Shown piece after piece: positions 38,733 through 47,577 of a stretch of 64,000 nucleotides of DNA. Origin of the DNA: Limosilactobacillus mucosae DSM 13345. GTDB lineage: Bacteria; Bacillota; Bacilli; Lactobacillales; Lactobacillaceae. The position numbers and the translations under genes were made by a program. A model generated the notes under the pieces. It saw nothing but the letters and a program-made list of their open reading frames with translations, was not told the DNA's origin and did no database searches. Where the stretch lies: contig NZ_AZEQ01000007.1 of NCBI RefSeq assembly GCF_001436025.1, positions 35,309 to 99,308 on the forward strand, in the 5' to 3' direction. The number at the start of each line of letters is the position of its first letter. Position 1 is the first letter of the stretch.

Positions 38733-41700
38733 GTTTTTCCCCCTGTGATTCTTGTTTCAGCTTTTTCTGCACATCGCGCTCGGTTAGCAAAACATCGCGA
38801 TAGTTCTTTTGATCCAGCATTGGGTCGAAGCGGTAGATGTCTTGATAGTCGCTGTATTGCAGGCCGTCGCGCTTATCAAGCCGATATGGCCGCAAAGACG
38901 TGTCCCCTGCAAAAATCTGCGTCGCCGCGTTGACGATGCGTTCCTGATTACGCTGCAAAAGAGCAGCCAGCTGTGACTCATCAACCAGTGCCATGCCGCT
39001 GTTGGCCTTGATGTTGCCGTTCTTAAAGGCACGCAGGTTCAGAATCTGCGGTTTGAAATTGTCAAAGCCCTGATCCAGATCATTCAGCAATTGCCGATCG
39101 TTCAGCAGAACCCCTCGATAGCGATGACTCTTTAATTCTTCAGATGCCAGACTGCCGCTGAGATCCTCCCATTTAAAGACGGGGTTCTGCAGATGCAGGT
39201 ACAAAGCCCCGGCGATCTTGGCCGACTGCTGATTCAGCTTGAGCTGGTGGCTGAGACTGTTTAGATATGACAGCATCTGCAGTGCCAAGCCGTCATAGGC
39301 CTCGACCATATTAAACTGCTGATTGCCGGATTTGTAATCAACCACCATCAAATAAGGCTCCTGATTCAGCTCAACGGAATCAACCCGGTCGATCCGGCCA
39401 CGCAGATAGACCTTATGACCATGATCAAGCGGGTAGATCAATGGCGCAAAGCTCTGCTGCCCTTGATCGCTCAAGTCCATCACGCCGAATTTCTGTTCCG
39501 TTACCACGTTTTTGGCGCGCGTCAGCTTGGACTGATCACGCAAAACCTTCGTCATCGTTTCGACCAGACGTTCCAGCTGCCGCTTGCGAAAGGCCAGTCG
39601 CTGATAGTTCTGCGTTAATTGAATCAACTGTGGCTGCTGATCAAAGGCCCAGGCCATTGCCTGATGGGTGAGACGCTGCAGCTGATCATCGGTCAGTTGG
39701 CGGAGTGCTAAGCCTTGCTCACTAAGCAGCCGCATGAAGCGATCCAGACTGTCATGGAAAAACGTCCCGGATTTATCGGCCGAGATTTCCAGCTCTTCTC
39801 GTTTTTGAATACGCAGGCCATATTTAAGAAAGTATTCATATGGGTTGCGATAATAGTCCTGCAATTGAGAAATTGAAGCATACAGCGTGTCATGCTGCAG
39901 CGCGGGTGCTATTTCTCCTGGCCGTTCACCATTCTGCAGTGCCTGCGTTCGTGCATCCAGTGCTTCTGGATCCCATTGACCATACAGCCGTTCTGCCAGA
40001 TCAGCCGGCAGCGGCGTCGTTTCATTGGTATAGTCAAGACTTTGCGCCGTCCAGTCGTAGCGCTTGACCTTTTGCGCCATCAGTTCGCTTAAAAAGTTCC
40101 AGGCCGCGCCCAATGGCTGATGATCATCCAATGCCTGCCGCTTAACCTGCATCAGCGTACCCAATACTGCAAATGGCGTACTGACAAACGGCCAGGCTAC
40201 GGTCGCGGTATCCTGTGGCTGAGCCATAAACGGCAGATCATCCTTGAGACGTTTCTTGTCGGCATCCCAGCGATCAAACGCCATCGCCAGATCAATCATA
40301 TAAGGCGACATACTAAGCGGTTTTTCATCATTGCCGATCTGCGGTGCCGAAATGATCAAACGCTGGCGGCCGCTCATAAAGCCCAGGTAGTTTAAAAACG
40401 GCTCGTTGCTCATTTTTTCAACACCGCTGGCTGGCAGAAACTGTTCGTCATCCAGACAGGCATTCAACAGCTCACGGTCCGGATCGCTAAGCAGTCCCGT
40501 AGCTGACTTGGCTTCCGGCATGACGTCGCTGGTTGCGCCCATCATAAAGACGACCTTGCGCGTAGTGGTTTGCACGATCCCGGTTTCCGAAATCACGACC
40601 TGATCCAAGGTTGATGGAATCTGCGAGTATTGCGCGGCCTCAAAACCAGCCATCAATAAATCGGCAAACTCATCAATTAAAAATGGCTGCTGCTGACCTA
40701 AGATCTGCACGTACTCATCCAGCAGATTACAAAAGACTTGCCAGACCTGCTGAGGTTCCTGCGCCCTTGCCAGATCAGACCGGCTGTCGGCAATCGACCA
40801 TTCCTCCAGCCGCTTGACAACGCCGGCATTGACCAAAAAGCCGTACAGTGCTTTGGCTGCCGCCGCGCCGTTTTCTGCCTGATCAAGCTGGCTGAAAAAT
40901 TTTTGCAGTCCGCTGACGTAATCCTTGACGACGTTTAATGGTGCCGAGGCATACTGATCGCGTTTCTGCATATCCGGATGGTGCCGCAGCTCTTCAGCAT
41001 CTACGTTGGGATCAAAATGCCACCGCTGACTGCTCAGCCAATCATCACCCGTGCGGCCATATTGGAGACACCAGTTTTCCGTTTGGTAGACGGCCTTTTG
41101 GAAATATTTTCGGGTAACAAGCCGGCCCAGATCATCATGCATTTGTTGCGGAATCAGCAATCCTGTCTTCAAAAGGTGCATCACGTCACTGGTTGCAAAA
41201 TGACGCTGATAGACCTTAAACAGCGCCTCAATCAGATTTACCAAGGGATGATTGTTCATCAAGCGCTCAAGGTCATTAAAAATCGGCACCTCATGCGCTT
41301 TAAAAACCGATTCAAGCATCGTGGCATAACCGTCCAGATGGCGCGTCAAAATCAAGAAGTCCCGATAGCGGTATTTACCCGTGCTGACCAGCTGACGAAT
41401 CTTGGCTGCGATCAGATTCAGCTCCGCCACGCGATTGGGGGCCGTAAAGAACTGAATGCTTTGGGAATCTTGAAGCGGCGCGCTCGGCAGCTCATTCAGC
41501 ATCTGAGCCTGAGCCGCCAAGACCCGATCCAGCACCTGCAGATCCGCAGTAACGCGCGGCTGGTCGGCCATCACGTCTGCCAGCTGCTTGACGCCCGGCG
41601 TTTGCTTGGCGAATTTTGCCAAGCGATAGTACTGACGCCCTGATTCATAAAACAGATTATGCTCATCTGGCAGCTGATTTTGGTATGGGCGATCCAAAAC

Positions 41701-42438
41701 CAGCGCGATCGTGGTCGCCTGGGCATTTTTGATCAGCGCTTGTACGATCTGCAGCTCACGAGCCGTAAACTGCGAAAACCGGTCCAGATAAAAATAGGCG
41801 TGTGACAGATCCTTTTGCTGCAGATACTTCACCAAAAGCGCGTCAATCTGACTGATATCTTGATAGTCGCCCAGAGCCTTCACGAATTCGCCATACACCA
41901 GAAAAATGACTTTAAGCTTAGCTTGCCAGACATCATCTAAGATCTGACGATTGTCTTTGGCCCAGGTCTGTGCACGTTCCATAATGGCCGCATAGTCAGT
42001 CGGTGCGATCCGAGCCGTCTGCAGTTCGGTCAGCTGCTGTGTCAGTTCCTTGATAAAACCTGGCCGCTTGATTTCGCCGGCAAACATCTGCATTTCATTT
42101 TGATGCTGGTTGACGATCTGAGCCGTCAGCATCGTCAGCCCCGTTGGCGAAAGCCGTGGTGCCTGAAAAGCCGGCGTGTCGCGCAGCAGATACCATGCCA
42201 ACCGACTGAACGACAGTACCTGCACCTTCATCTGAGCATATGGCTGATCCGGATCCTGCTCAGCGGTATTTTTCAGCCGATTCAGTACTTCGATTTCGGT
42301 TGCAAACTTAATATGGTTGGGAACCAGGTAGAAGAACTCGCCTTTAGGATCAGCGGCCAGCTGCTGTTTCATTTCAGCCAGCAGCCCAGCCTGATGATCA
42401 TCCGCGGCTGTCCCCAAAATAAACTTTAAGCTGCTCAT
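38725..42438 (-). CDS. addB: AddB/RexB nuclease subunit
   Basis: Partner of AddA. The 1237-residue protein starts MSSLKFILGTAADDHQ and lacks a Walker A motif at its N-terminus, as in RexB of lactic acid bacteria. The RecB-like nuclease domain is present (YLRGRIDRVDSVEL; LMVVDYKSGNQQF). In B. subtilis AddB this domain is held by a [4Fe-4S] cluster with a C-terminal CxxCxxxxxC. Here the aligned stretch reads DGLQYSDYQDIYRFD with no cysteine, and the upstream ligand region (SQLQDYYRNPYEYFLKYG) also lacks one. Start ATG follows CGGAGGAG. Confidence 0.93.
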   Translation of the reverse strand: MSSLKFILGTAADDHQAGLLAEMKQQLAADPKGEFFYLVPNHIKFATEIEVLNRLKNTAEQDPDQPYAQMKVQVLSFSRLAWYLLRDTPAFQAPRLSPTGLTMLTAQIVNQHQNEMQMFAGEIKRPGFIKELTQQLTELQTARIAPTDYAAIMERAQTWAKDNRQILDDVWQAKLKVIFLVYGEFVKALGDYQDISQIDALLVKYLQQKDLSHAYFYLDRFSQFTARELQIVQALIKNAQATTIALVLDRPYQNQLPDEHNLFYESGRQYYRLAKFAKQTPGVKQLADVMADQPRVTADLQVLDRVLAAQAQMLNELPSAPLQDSQSIQFFTAPNRVAELNLIAAKIRQLVSTGKYRYRDFLILTRHLDGYATMLESVFKAHEVPIFNDLERLMNNHPLVNLIEALFKVYQRHFATSDVMHLLKTGLLIPQQMHDDLGRLVTRKYFQKAVYQTENWCLQYGRTGDDWLSSQRWHFDPNVDAEELRHHPDMQKRDQYASAPLNVVKDYVSGLQKFFSQLDQAENGAAAAKALYGFLVNAGVVKRLEEWSIADSRSDLARAQEPQQVWQVFCNLLDEYVQILGQQQPFLIDEFADLLMAGFEAAQYSQIPSTLDQVVISETGIVQTTTRKVVFMMGATSDVMPEAKSATGLLSDPDRELLNACLDDEQFLPASGVEKMSNEPFLNYLGFMSGRQRLIISAPQIGNDEKPLSMSPYMIDLAMAFDRWDADKKRLKDDLPFMAQPQDTATVAWPFVSTPFAVLGTLMQVKRQALDDHQPLGAAWNFLSELMAQKVKRYDWTAQSLDYTNETTPLPADLAERLYGQWDPEALDARTQALQNGERPGEIAPALQHDTLYASISQLQDYYRNPYEYFLKYGLRIQKREELEISADKSGTFFHDSLDRFMRLLSEQGLALRQLTDDQLQRLTHQAMAWAFDQQPQLIQLTQNYQRLAFRKRQLERLVETMTKVLRDQSKLTRAKNVVTEQKFGVMDLSDQGQQSFAPLIYPLDHGHKVYLRGRIDRVDSVELNQEPYLMVVDYKSGNQQFNMVEAYDGLALQMLSYLNSLSHQLKLNQQSAKIAGALYLHLQNPVFKWEDLSGSLASEELKSHRYRGVLLNDRQLLNDLDQGFDNFKPQILNLRAFKNGNIKANSGMALVDESQLAALLQRNQERIVNAATQIFAGDTSLRPYRLDKRDGLQYSDYQDIYRFDPMLDQKNYRDVLLTERDVQKKLKQESQGEKHE

Positions 42439-42640
42439 TAAATCGCTCCTCCGTTTTGATTGATTGACTTAATTTTATCATGCACCCCCGCCGTTAAAGA
42501 CCGCGACTGTCAATTCTGTTTTTAATTATAATCAACAAAGATTGTGATTTTATGATCAATAATACCTCGTGTTAATAATCCCTTTGATATCAACATTTCA
42601 AGCCGTTTTAAAATAAAAATCGCAAATTTTGATTTCTTGG

Positions 42641-42669
42641 TTGTCTTTGTCAGATAAAAGTGGTTTAAT
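42641..42669 (+). promoter_or_regulatory. Promoter of the putative structured RNA
   Basis: TTGTCT (42641-42646) and TTTAAT (42664-42669) with a 17-base spacer. They point into a region with no open reading frame, ahead of the helix pattern described next. Confidence 0.55.
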
Positions 42670-42675
42670 GTAATT

Positions 42676-42883
42676 GTTACTTAGTGAGCAATAACTAAGT
42701 CAAGGTTAGGACTTCCATCCCAATAAAGTCATCTTTTATCTCAAATTCAAATCTCTCTACTCCATACTTGGTGGTTTTTAATCGCCTCAATGATAACTTT
42801 TTCGATGTGTCAGTCCAGCTGACGTCCTAACCCGTTGAAATAAAAAACACGATGGCCAATCCCTGGTCATCGTGTTTTTTATT
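42676..42883 (+). ncRNA. Putative structured RNA, 6S-like
   Basis: A roughly 205-base region without coding potential that folds well. ACTTAGT/ACTAAGT (42679-42685, 42694-42700) forms a 5' hairpin. CAAGGTTAGGAC (42701-42712) pairs with GTCCTAACC-CG-TTG (42824-42837), a 12-base-pair closing helix with a 2-base bulge. AAAGTCATC (42725-42733) pairs with GATAACTTT (42792-42800). Between them lies a large internal bubble whose 3' side has a small hairpin (GTCAG/CTGAC, about 42809-42823). Closing stem, central bubble with a 3' mini-hairpin and an apical arm is the known 6S RNA plan. Promoter and terminator fit. The identity is inference; it is also possible that only the fold is shared. Confidence 0.5.
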
Positions 42884-42884
42884 G
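42844..42884. terminator. Terminator shared by the RNA and cls
   Basis: AAAAAACACGATGGCCA and TGGTCATCGTGTTTTTT arms around AATCCC. Strong in both directions, so it can end the rightward RNA and the leftward cls gene. Confidence 0.9.
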
Positions 42885-42900
42885 TACCGCCCATCCAGCA

Positions 42901-44370
42901 TTACAGAATCGGTGAAAACAGGCGCGAGAACGTTTGCTTAAAGCGCAGCCATACTGGTTGAGCCGCGAACATTTCCGGCGTCATTACCTTACAGTTACGA
43001 ATATCATTAACAAAGATCTGTTCTAGTTGATCCGTGATGTGATGGTCATACATAAAGGCATTGATTTCAAAGTTAAGCTTGAAGCTGCGAAAATCGAGGT
43101 TGGCCGATCCAACTGAAGCCATCTTGCCATCTACGACCATGGTTTTGGCATGCAGGAAGCCATTTTGATAAAAATAGATCGTTGCCCCTTCGTTAGCCAG
43201 CTGACGAGCATAGTACTGCGTTGCTCGGTAGACAAAAGGATGGTCCGGCTTGCATGGAATCATGATGCGAACGTCGACACCAGAATGAATGGCAATCCGC
43301 AAAGCATCCAAGACACTGTCGTCAGGAATTAGATAAGGCGTTTGAATCCAGATATGATCCTGCGCCGCGTTGATCAGCCGCAGATAGCCAAGCTTGATTT
43401 TTTCCAATGGTGATTCAGGACCATTGGAAACGATCTGCAAAGCGGTGTTGCCCTGTTTAACCGTAATCGGTGGGAAATATGGCCGATAGTGGATGATCTT
43501 GTCCTGGACGTGGCGTTGGGAGGCATTCCAGTCACGAATAAATCGCTGCTGCAATGAGTAGACGCCGCCACCGATCACGCGCAGATGCGTATCACGCCAA
43601 TAGCCAAACTTAGGCAGTCTTCCCAAGTACTGGTCACCTACGTTAAAGCCGCCCACGTAGCCGATTTTGCCGTCAATAGTGACGATTTTTCGGTGATCAC
43701 GATAGTTCAGCCGAAAATCAAACAAGTTGCTGTGCGTCATCAAGAAAGGTTCCGCCAAACCGCCATTTTGTCTTAAAGCATCATAAAAACTGCGCTTAAC
43801 GCCCATCGATCCCCACGAGTCATATAAAACTCGGACCTCAACGCCTTCTGCTGCCTTCTGTTCCAACAGCGTACGCAGCTGATTGCCGATCCGGTCGTTA
43901 TAGATCGTGTAAAACTCAATATGGATGCTTTTTTGTGCATTGGATAAATCATCAAACATCTTTTGAAACAGCCTTTGCCCATCCGTATAGATATCAACCT
44001 GATTATGCCGGGTCAAAAATGCGTTGTCGATGCTTTGAAACAGCATGATCGTCCGTCGATACATACGCATGGTCTGTTTTTTAGGCCGCGGCATATCCAA
44101 AAACTGCTTTTTCTGTTCTTCTAAGGCCGCGCTCAGTTCCAGTTCCGTCTGCGATTGGATCCGCTCCATCTTGTCCTGCGGCAGCTTGCGTCCCAAAAAT
44201 GCATATAGGATAAAGCCCAGCACCGGGATTAGGGTTAAGACCAGCAGCCATGCCCAGGTCGCGGCAATATCGCGCTTTTCACGAAACACCGTATAAAGCG
44301 CGGCAATTTCGTTGATTAAGATGATTCCCCAAATAATCAACTTGATAATCTGCCACGTCGTTAAAAGCAT
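42901..44370 (-). CDS. cls: Cardiolipin synthase
   Basis: Membrane phospholipase-D-type enzyme that makes cardiolipin from phosphatidylglycerol. The 489 residues begin with two transmembrane helices. Two HKD motifs follow: HRKIVTIDGKIGYVGGFNVGD (about residues 226-246) and HAKTMVVDGKMASVGSANLD (about 403-422). The length is typical of Firmicute Cls. It is monocistronic; the start ATG follows GAAAGGAAGG. Confidence 0.95.
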   Translation of the reverse strand: MLLTTWQIIKLIIWGIILINEIAALYTVFREKRDIAATWAWLLVLTLIPVLGFILYAFLGRKLPQDKMERIQSQTELELSAALEEQKKQFLDMPRPKKQTMRMYRRTIMLFQSIDNAFLTRHNQVDIYTDGQRLFQKMFDDLSNAQKSIHIEFYTIYNDRIGNQLRTLLEQKAAEGVEVRVLYDSWGSMGVKRSFYDALRQNGGLAEPFLMTHSNLFDFRLNYRDHRKIVTIDGKIGYVGGFNVGDQYLGRLPKFGYWRDTHLRVIGGGVYSLQQRFIRDWNASQRHVQDKIIHYRPYFPPITVKQGNTALQIVSNGPESPLEKIKLGYLRLINAAQDHIWIQTPYLIPDDSVLDALRIAIHSGVDVRIMIPCKPDHPFVYRATQYYARQLANEGATIYFYQNGFLHAKTMVVDGKMASVGSANLDFRSFKLNFEINAFMYDHHITDQLEQIFVNDIRNCKVMTPEMFAAQPVWLRFKQTFSRLFSPIL

Positions 44371-44511
44371 TGTTCTACCTTCCTTTCGCTTGCTTTTTTT
44401 ATTCTAACGCACCTTTTGATTCGAACCAACAACTTAATTGCGCTATAATTTTTCGAAATATAGTTAAATCTGGCAGTTATTGCTGAAAGGTTTAAAAAGG
44501 AATGAACAACC

Positions 44512-44646
44512 ATGTTTGACTCAATGCCATTGGGAATCGGCCAGTATCATCTGTTTCATGAACTGTTCAAGGCTAATCCGCGACTGGCGATTATCGTCTT
44601 GGCGCTGATCGTCGTTTTGGCCATCTACTTAAATCAACGCCGATAA
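44512..44646 (+). CDS. Small single-helix membrane protein
   Basis: A 44-residue open frame: polar N-terminus MFDSMPLGIGQYHLFHEL, then one hydrophobic helix (LAIIVLALIVVLAIYL) and a basic end NQRR. The charge pattern suggests a membrane peptide. An AAAAAGG sits 12 bases upstream, a TATAAT lies at 44444-44449, and a terminator begins at its stop codon. This makes it a compact transcription unit between cls and clpL. I do not recognise the family; function unknown. Confidence 0.6.
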   Translation: MFDSMPLGIGQYHLFHELFKANPRLAIIVLALIVVLAIYLNQRR

Positions 44647-44683
44647 AAAAAGAGCTGGCTTTTTGGCCAGCTCTTTTTGATTT
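44645..44683. terminator. Bidirectional terminator between the small membrane gene and clpL
   Basis: AAAAAAAGAGCTGGC and GCCAGCTCTTTTT arms around TTTTTG. Serves both converging genes. Confidence 0.9.
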
Positions 44684-44685
44684 GC

Positions 44686-46809
44686 TTATTCTGCTTTTGG
44701 TGTCTGATAGTCTTTGTTTTCACTGATAACCAGCTTGCCATCCTGCATGTCGGCGCGCAGGTGCTTAACGTCCAGATGATCCAGATAGTAGTCGGTAACC
44801 TGGTCGCGAATCTGCTGTTCAACGACCCGCCGTAATGGACGAGCCCCCATTGCCTCATCATAGCCTTGGTCGATCAAGAAGTTCTTGGCTTCCTCGCTGA
44901 CTGCAACGTCCATGCCCTTCTTAGCCAGGGTCTTGTTGACGTCTTTAAGCATCAGGTCAACGATTTGCTTAAGATCTTCTTTAGTCAGATGGTGGAATTC
45001 GACAATGGCGTTGAACCGGTTGAGAAATTCAGGACGGAAGTATGGCTCCAGCCGCTTGGTCAGGCTTTCTTCCTTATTGTCGGCTGCCTTGATCATAGCA
45101 TCGCTGGAGTAGCCGGCATTGGAGGTGGCAATAATGATCGTGTTCTTAAAGTCGACCGTATTGCCTTGTCCATCCGTCAGCCGACCATCATCCAGCACCT
45201 GCAAAAGCAGCGTAATGACTTGTGGATCAGCCTTTTCAATTTCGTCAAGCAGTACGATTGAGTAAGGATGACGACGAACCTTTTCCGTCAGCGTGTTGCT
45301 GTTGTCATCGTAGCCAACGTAGCCAGCCGTAGTCCCAATCAGCTTGGAGACGGCTGTCCGGTCAGCATATTCAGACATGTCCAACCGAATAATATCGTCT
45401 TTATTGCCAAACATATCCAAAGCCAGCTGCTTAGCCAGTTCAGTCTTACCGACCCCCGTTGGCCCAACGAACAGGAAGCTGCCGATCGGACGATTGCCTT
45501 CATCAAAGCCGGCCCGGTTCCGCCGAATTGCGCGGGCAACGGCATCAACGGCTTCATCTTGGCCGATGACCTTGCTCTTGAGGCGCCCAGCCAGGCCTTT
45601 AAGTCGTTCAATATCACTGGCGCCCATCTTAGAAACCGGAATGCCAGTCAGCCGTTCTACCGAGTCAGCGACATCGCTAGGCGTTGCCGTAACTTTCTCG
45701 GAAGCCGAGTGATCAGCCAGTTCTTTTTTCAGTTCGGCAATCTTATCCTTGCATTCTTGAGCCTTTTGATAGTCTTCTTTTTCGGCGGCTGCGGTCTGTT
45801 CTTGTTCAATCCGCTTGATCTCAGCTTCAATCTCCTTGGCATCCTTGACTGGGTGCTTGGCTGCCAGGTGCGCGGCCGTCATGTCGACCAGGTCAATAGC
45901 CTTGTCCGGCAGACTGCGCTGTGGAATATATTGAACCGAGTAGTCGATAGCAGCTTTTAAGACGTTGTCAGGCAAGGTTACGTTATGGTGCTTTTCATAC
46001 AGGCCCCGAATTCCCTGTAGGATCTTAAACGTGTCTTCCTTGCTTGGCGCGTTGACAACCACTGGATTGAACCGCCGCGACAAGGCTGCATCCTTCATGA
46101 TCGTGTTGCGGTATTCATCCTGCGTCGTAGCCCCGATAATCGTAATCTCGCCTCTGGACAGGGCGGGTTTCAAAATGTCGGACATCCCTTTTGAGCCATT
46201 GCCATCGCCAGAGCTGCCGGCACCAATGATCTGATGAATCTCATCAAAGAACAGGATCACGTTGCCGGCTTTTTTGACTTCATCAACCAGCTTTTGCATG
46301 TTTTCCTCAAAGCTGCCCCGGTATTGCGTCCCGGCTTCCAGACTGGAAATGTCGATGCTGATGATCTGCTTGTTTTTAATTGCAGCTGGCACGTCGCCGT
46401 TGACGATGGCCTGGGCCAATCCTTCAACGACCGCCGTCTTACCAACCCCGGCATCACCGACCAAGACTGGATTGTTCTTGATCCGGCGGCTGAGGATTTC
46501 TGCAGTTTCTTGAATTTCTTTGTTACGGCCAATCACTGGATCCAATTTGCCAGCCTTGGCTTCTTCGGTTAGATTGCGCCCCAGCTTGGCCAGCATGCCG
46601 CCTTTTTTAGGTGCCTTCGCAGTTGGCTGCTTGACATCTGCTTGCGGCAGCTTGCCGGTTCTTCGATACTGAGCGTACTCTTCTGGGGTCACTTCACGTC
46701 CATTGATCAGATAGCGGCGATTTTCGGTATTAAAACCGTTCAAGCCGCCCATCATCTGGTTAAAAATGTCATTCATGTCATCGAATGGATCTACTGGAAT
46801 TTGTGCCAT
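44686..46809 (-). CDS. clpL: Clp ATPase ClpL
   Basis: HSP100/Clp chaperone of 707 residues, the size of ClpL from lactic acid bacteria. It lacks the Clp N-domain and begins with a Gly/Asn/Met-containing leader ([15 protein letters not shown]). AAA1 has Walker [16 protein letters not shown] and [13 protein letters not shown] short UVR-like helix follows ([18 protein letters not shown]). AAA2 has Walker [16 protein letters not shown] and [14 protein letters not shown]. There is no ClpP-binding loop that I can point to, in line with a ClpP-independent chaperone. It follows the small HTH gene in the same direction, with its own probable promoter. Confidence 0.95.
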   Translation of the reverse strand: MAQIPVDPFDDMNDIFNQMMGGLNGFNTENRRYLINGREVTPEEYAQYRRTGKLPQADVKQPTAKAPKKGGMLAKLGRNLTEEAKAGKLDPVIGRNKEIQETAEILSRRIKNNPVLVGDAGVGKTAVVEGLAQAIVNGDVPAAIKNKQIISIDISSLEAGTQYRGSFEENMQKLVDEVKKAGNVILFFDEIHQIIGAGSSGDGNGSKGMSDILKPALSRGEITIIGATTQDEYRNTIMKDAALSRRFNPVVVNAPSKEDTFKILQGIRGLYEKHHNVTLPDNVLKAAIDYSVQYIPQRSLPDKAIDLVDMTAAHLAAKHPVKDAKEIEAEIKRIEQEQTAAAEKEDYQKAQECKDKIAELKKELADHSASEKVTATPSDVADSVERLTGIPVSKMGASDIERLKGLAGRLKSKVIGQDEAVDAVARAIRRNRAGFDEGNRPIGSFLFVGPTGVGKTELAKQLALDMFGNKDDIIRLDMSEYADRTAVSKLIGTTAGYVGYDDNSNTLTEKVRRHPYSIVLLDEIEKADPQVITLLLQVLDDGRLTDGQGNTVDFKNTIIIATSNAGYSSDAMIKAADNKEESLTKRLEPYFRPEFLNRFNAIVEFHHLTKEDLKQIVDLMLKDVNKTLAKKGMDVAVSEEAKNFLIDQGYDEAMGARPLRRVVEQQIRDQVTDYYLDHLDVKHLRADMQDGKLVISENKDYQTPKAE

Positions 46810-46837
46810 AAGCTATTCCCCCTATTGTTGATATTCA

Positions 46838-46864
46838 ATTGTAGTTCGCTAAATCAGTGGTCAA
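46838..46864 (-). promoter_or_regulatory. Probable clpL promoter
   Basis: On the minus strand TTGACC (46859-46864) and TACAAT (46838-46843) with a 15-base spacer; TTATTG three bases further up gives 18. The plus-strand GGTCAAT here matches only one half of a CtsR box. Confidence 0.45.
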
Positions 46865-46914
46865 TAAAAGGCCCAATGCTGTTACACTCGACCTCCTACT
46901 GCTACACTATGCGA

Positions 46915-47142
46915 TTATCGCTCTAAGTAATGCTCTTCCAGCTCTTTTAGCACTTCCCACATTTTGCGGTGCTGTGCCCGCGCCAAAGCATCCAAGTCGC
47001 GCAGATTCAGCGGCGTGGCACTGGTCTGCTCCTTGTTGAACGATTTGTGCAAGGTCGTGTAGCCGTAGCCGGATCGTTTGGACACTTGATAGATCGTCAA
47101 GTGATTCACGTCCAAATAATGCTTGATGTCGATTCGCACCAT
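46915..47142 (-). CDS. Small helix-turn-helix protein
   Basis: A 75-residue protein starting MVRIDIKHYLDVNHLTIYQ. The stretch LTIYQVSKRSGYGYTTLHKSF reads as a helix-turn-helix of Xre/Cro type. The C-terminal third is a charged helix (ALARAQHRKMWEVLKELEEHY). The ATG at 47142 is chosen over the GTG two codons earlier because AAAGGAAG lies at good spacing. Its promoter holds a perfect palindrome, which suggests self-control. It lies 105 bases upstream of clpL in the same direction. It may be a repressor or an antitoxin-like protein; no toxin partner is visible. Confidence 0.65.
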   Translation of the reverse strand: MVRIDIKHYLDVNHLTIYQVSKRSGYGYTTLHKSFNKEQTSATPLNLRDLDALARAQHRKMWEVLKELEEHYLER

Positions 47143-47164
47143 GCTCACTTCCTTTACGTTTTTT

Positions 47165-47212
47165 ATTATATCACATCCGTGTTATAACACAAGTGTAAAA
47201 TACCACATTTGT
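47165..47212 (-). promoter_or_regulatory. Promoter and palindromic operator of the small HTH gene
   Basis: On the minus strand TTGTGT (47187-47192) and TATAAT (47165-47170) are 16 bases apart. The perfect 12-base palindrome GTGTTATAACAC (47179-47190) overlaps the -35 and spacer. Next to it, CACAAGTGT and ACATTTGTG (47188-47213) form an imperfect inverted repeat. This layout fits repression by the gene's own product. Confidence 0.6.
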
Positions 47213-47213
47213 G

Positions 47214-47480
47214 AAATATTTTTTATCAAGTCAAAAAGGTTCTCTTCCTTTTATATGCTTCGTTTTGAGATCGCTTTCAAAAACATTGAATCAATAGCCA
47301 AGCAAGCTGACTGATGACGGCCTGCTTGGTGCATAGAAAAATGGATAAAAATTTTTAACCATTTTCTCACTTTAGTTCCCAAGGACGTGAAATACCATGC
47401 TGCAAACGTTTGACGCAATTATGCAGCCTTTGATTACTCGTGTTTATCTTTTGCATAAAACTAAAAAATATAAAGGATTG
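47214..47480. other. Intergenic region upstream of the argG promoter
   Basis: No gene. It contains two consecutive hairpins: CCAAGCA/TGCTTGG (47298-47304, 47323-47329) and AGAAAAATGG/CCATTTTCT (about 47335-47367). There is also a short palindrome CAAACGTTTG (47403-47412), half-way to a cre site. None has an assigned role. Confidence 0.4.
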
Positions 47481-47538
47481 TTGACTTTTTATTCGTTTTT
47501 CTGTATATTTAATGACAATTTATAAATCAATTATAAAT
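47481..47538 (+). promoter_or_regulatory. argGH promoter with ArgR-like operator
   Basis: TTGACT (47481-47486) and TATATT (47504-47509) are 17 bases apart. Just downstream, ATTTATAA (47518-47525) and TTATAAAT (47531-47538) form a perfect 8-base inverted repeat with a 5-base centre. It resembles an AT-rich ARG box placed to block transcription. ArgR control is inference. Confidence 0.6.
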
Positions 47539-47577
47539 TAAGAGCAATCAGAAACAGAAATATCGGAGGAAGAACTT

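Noticed and set aside
46855..46875. CtsR box upstream of clpL
   Set aside because: Only one heptad (GGTCAAT) resembles the site; the second half (AGGCCCA) does not match the required RGTCAAA.
46915..47142. Toxin-antitoxin pair with the small HTH gene
   Set aside because: No toxin-sized frame lies beside it; the neighbours are clpL and argG. The HTH call alone does not support a TA system.
47400..47415. Catabolite-repression (cre) site upstream of argG
   Set aside because: The CAAACGTTTG core is palindromic, but the outer bases do not fit the cre consensus, so I list it only as a palindrome.
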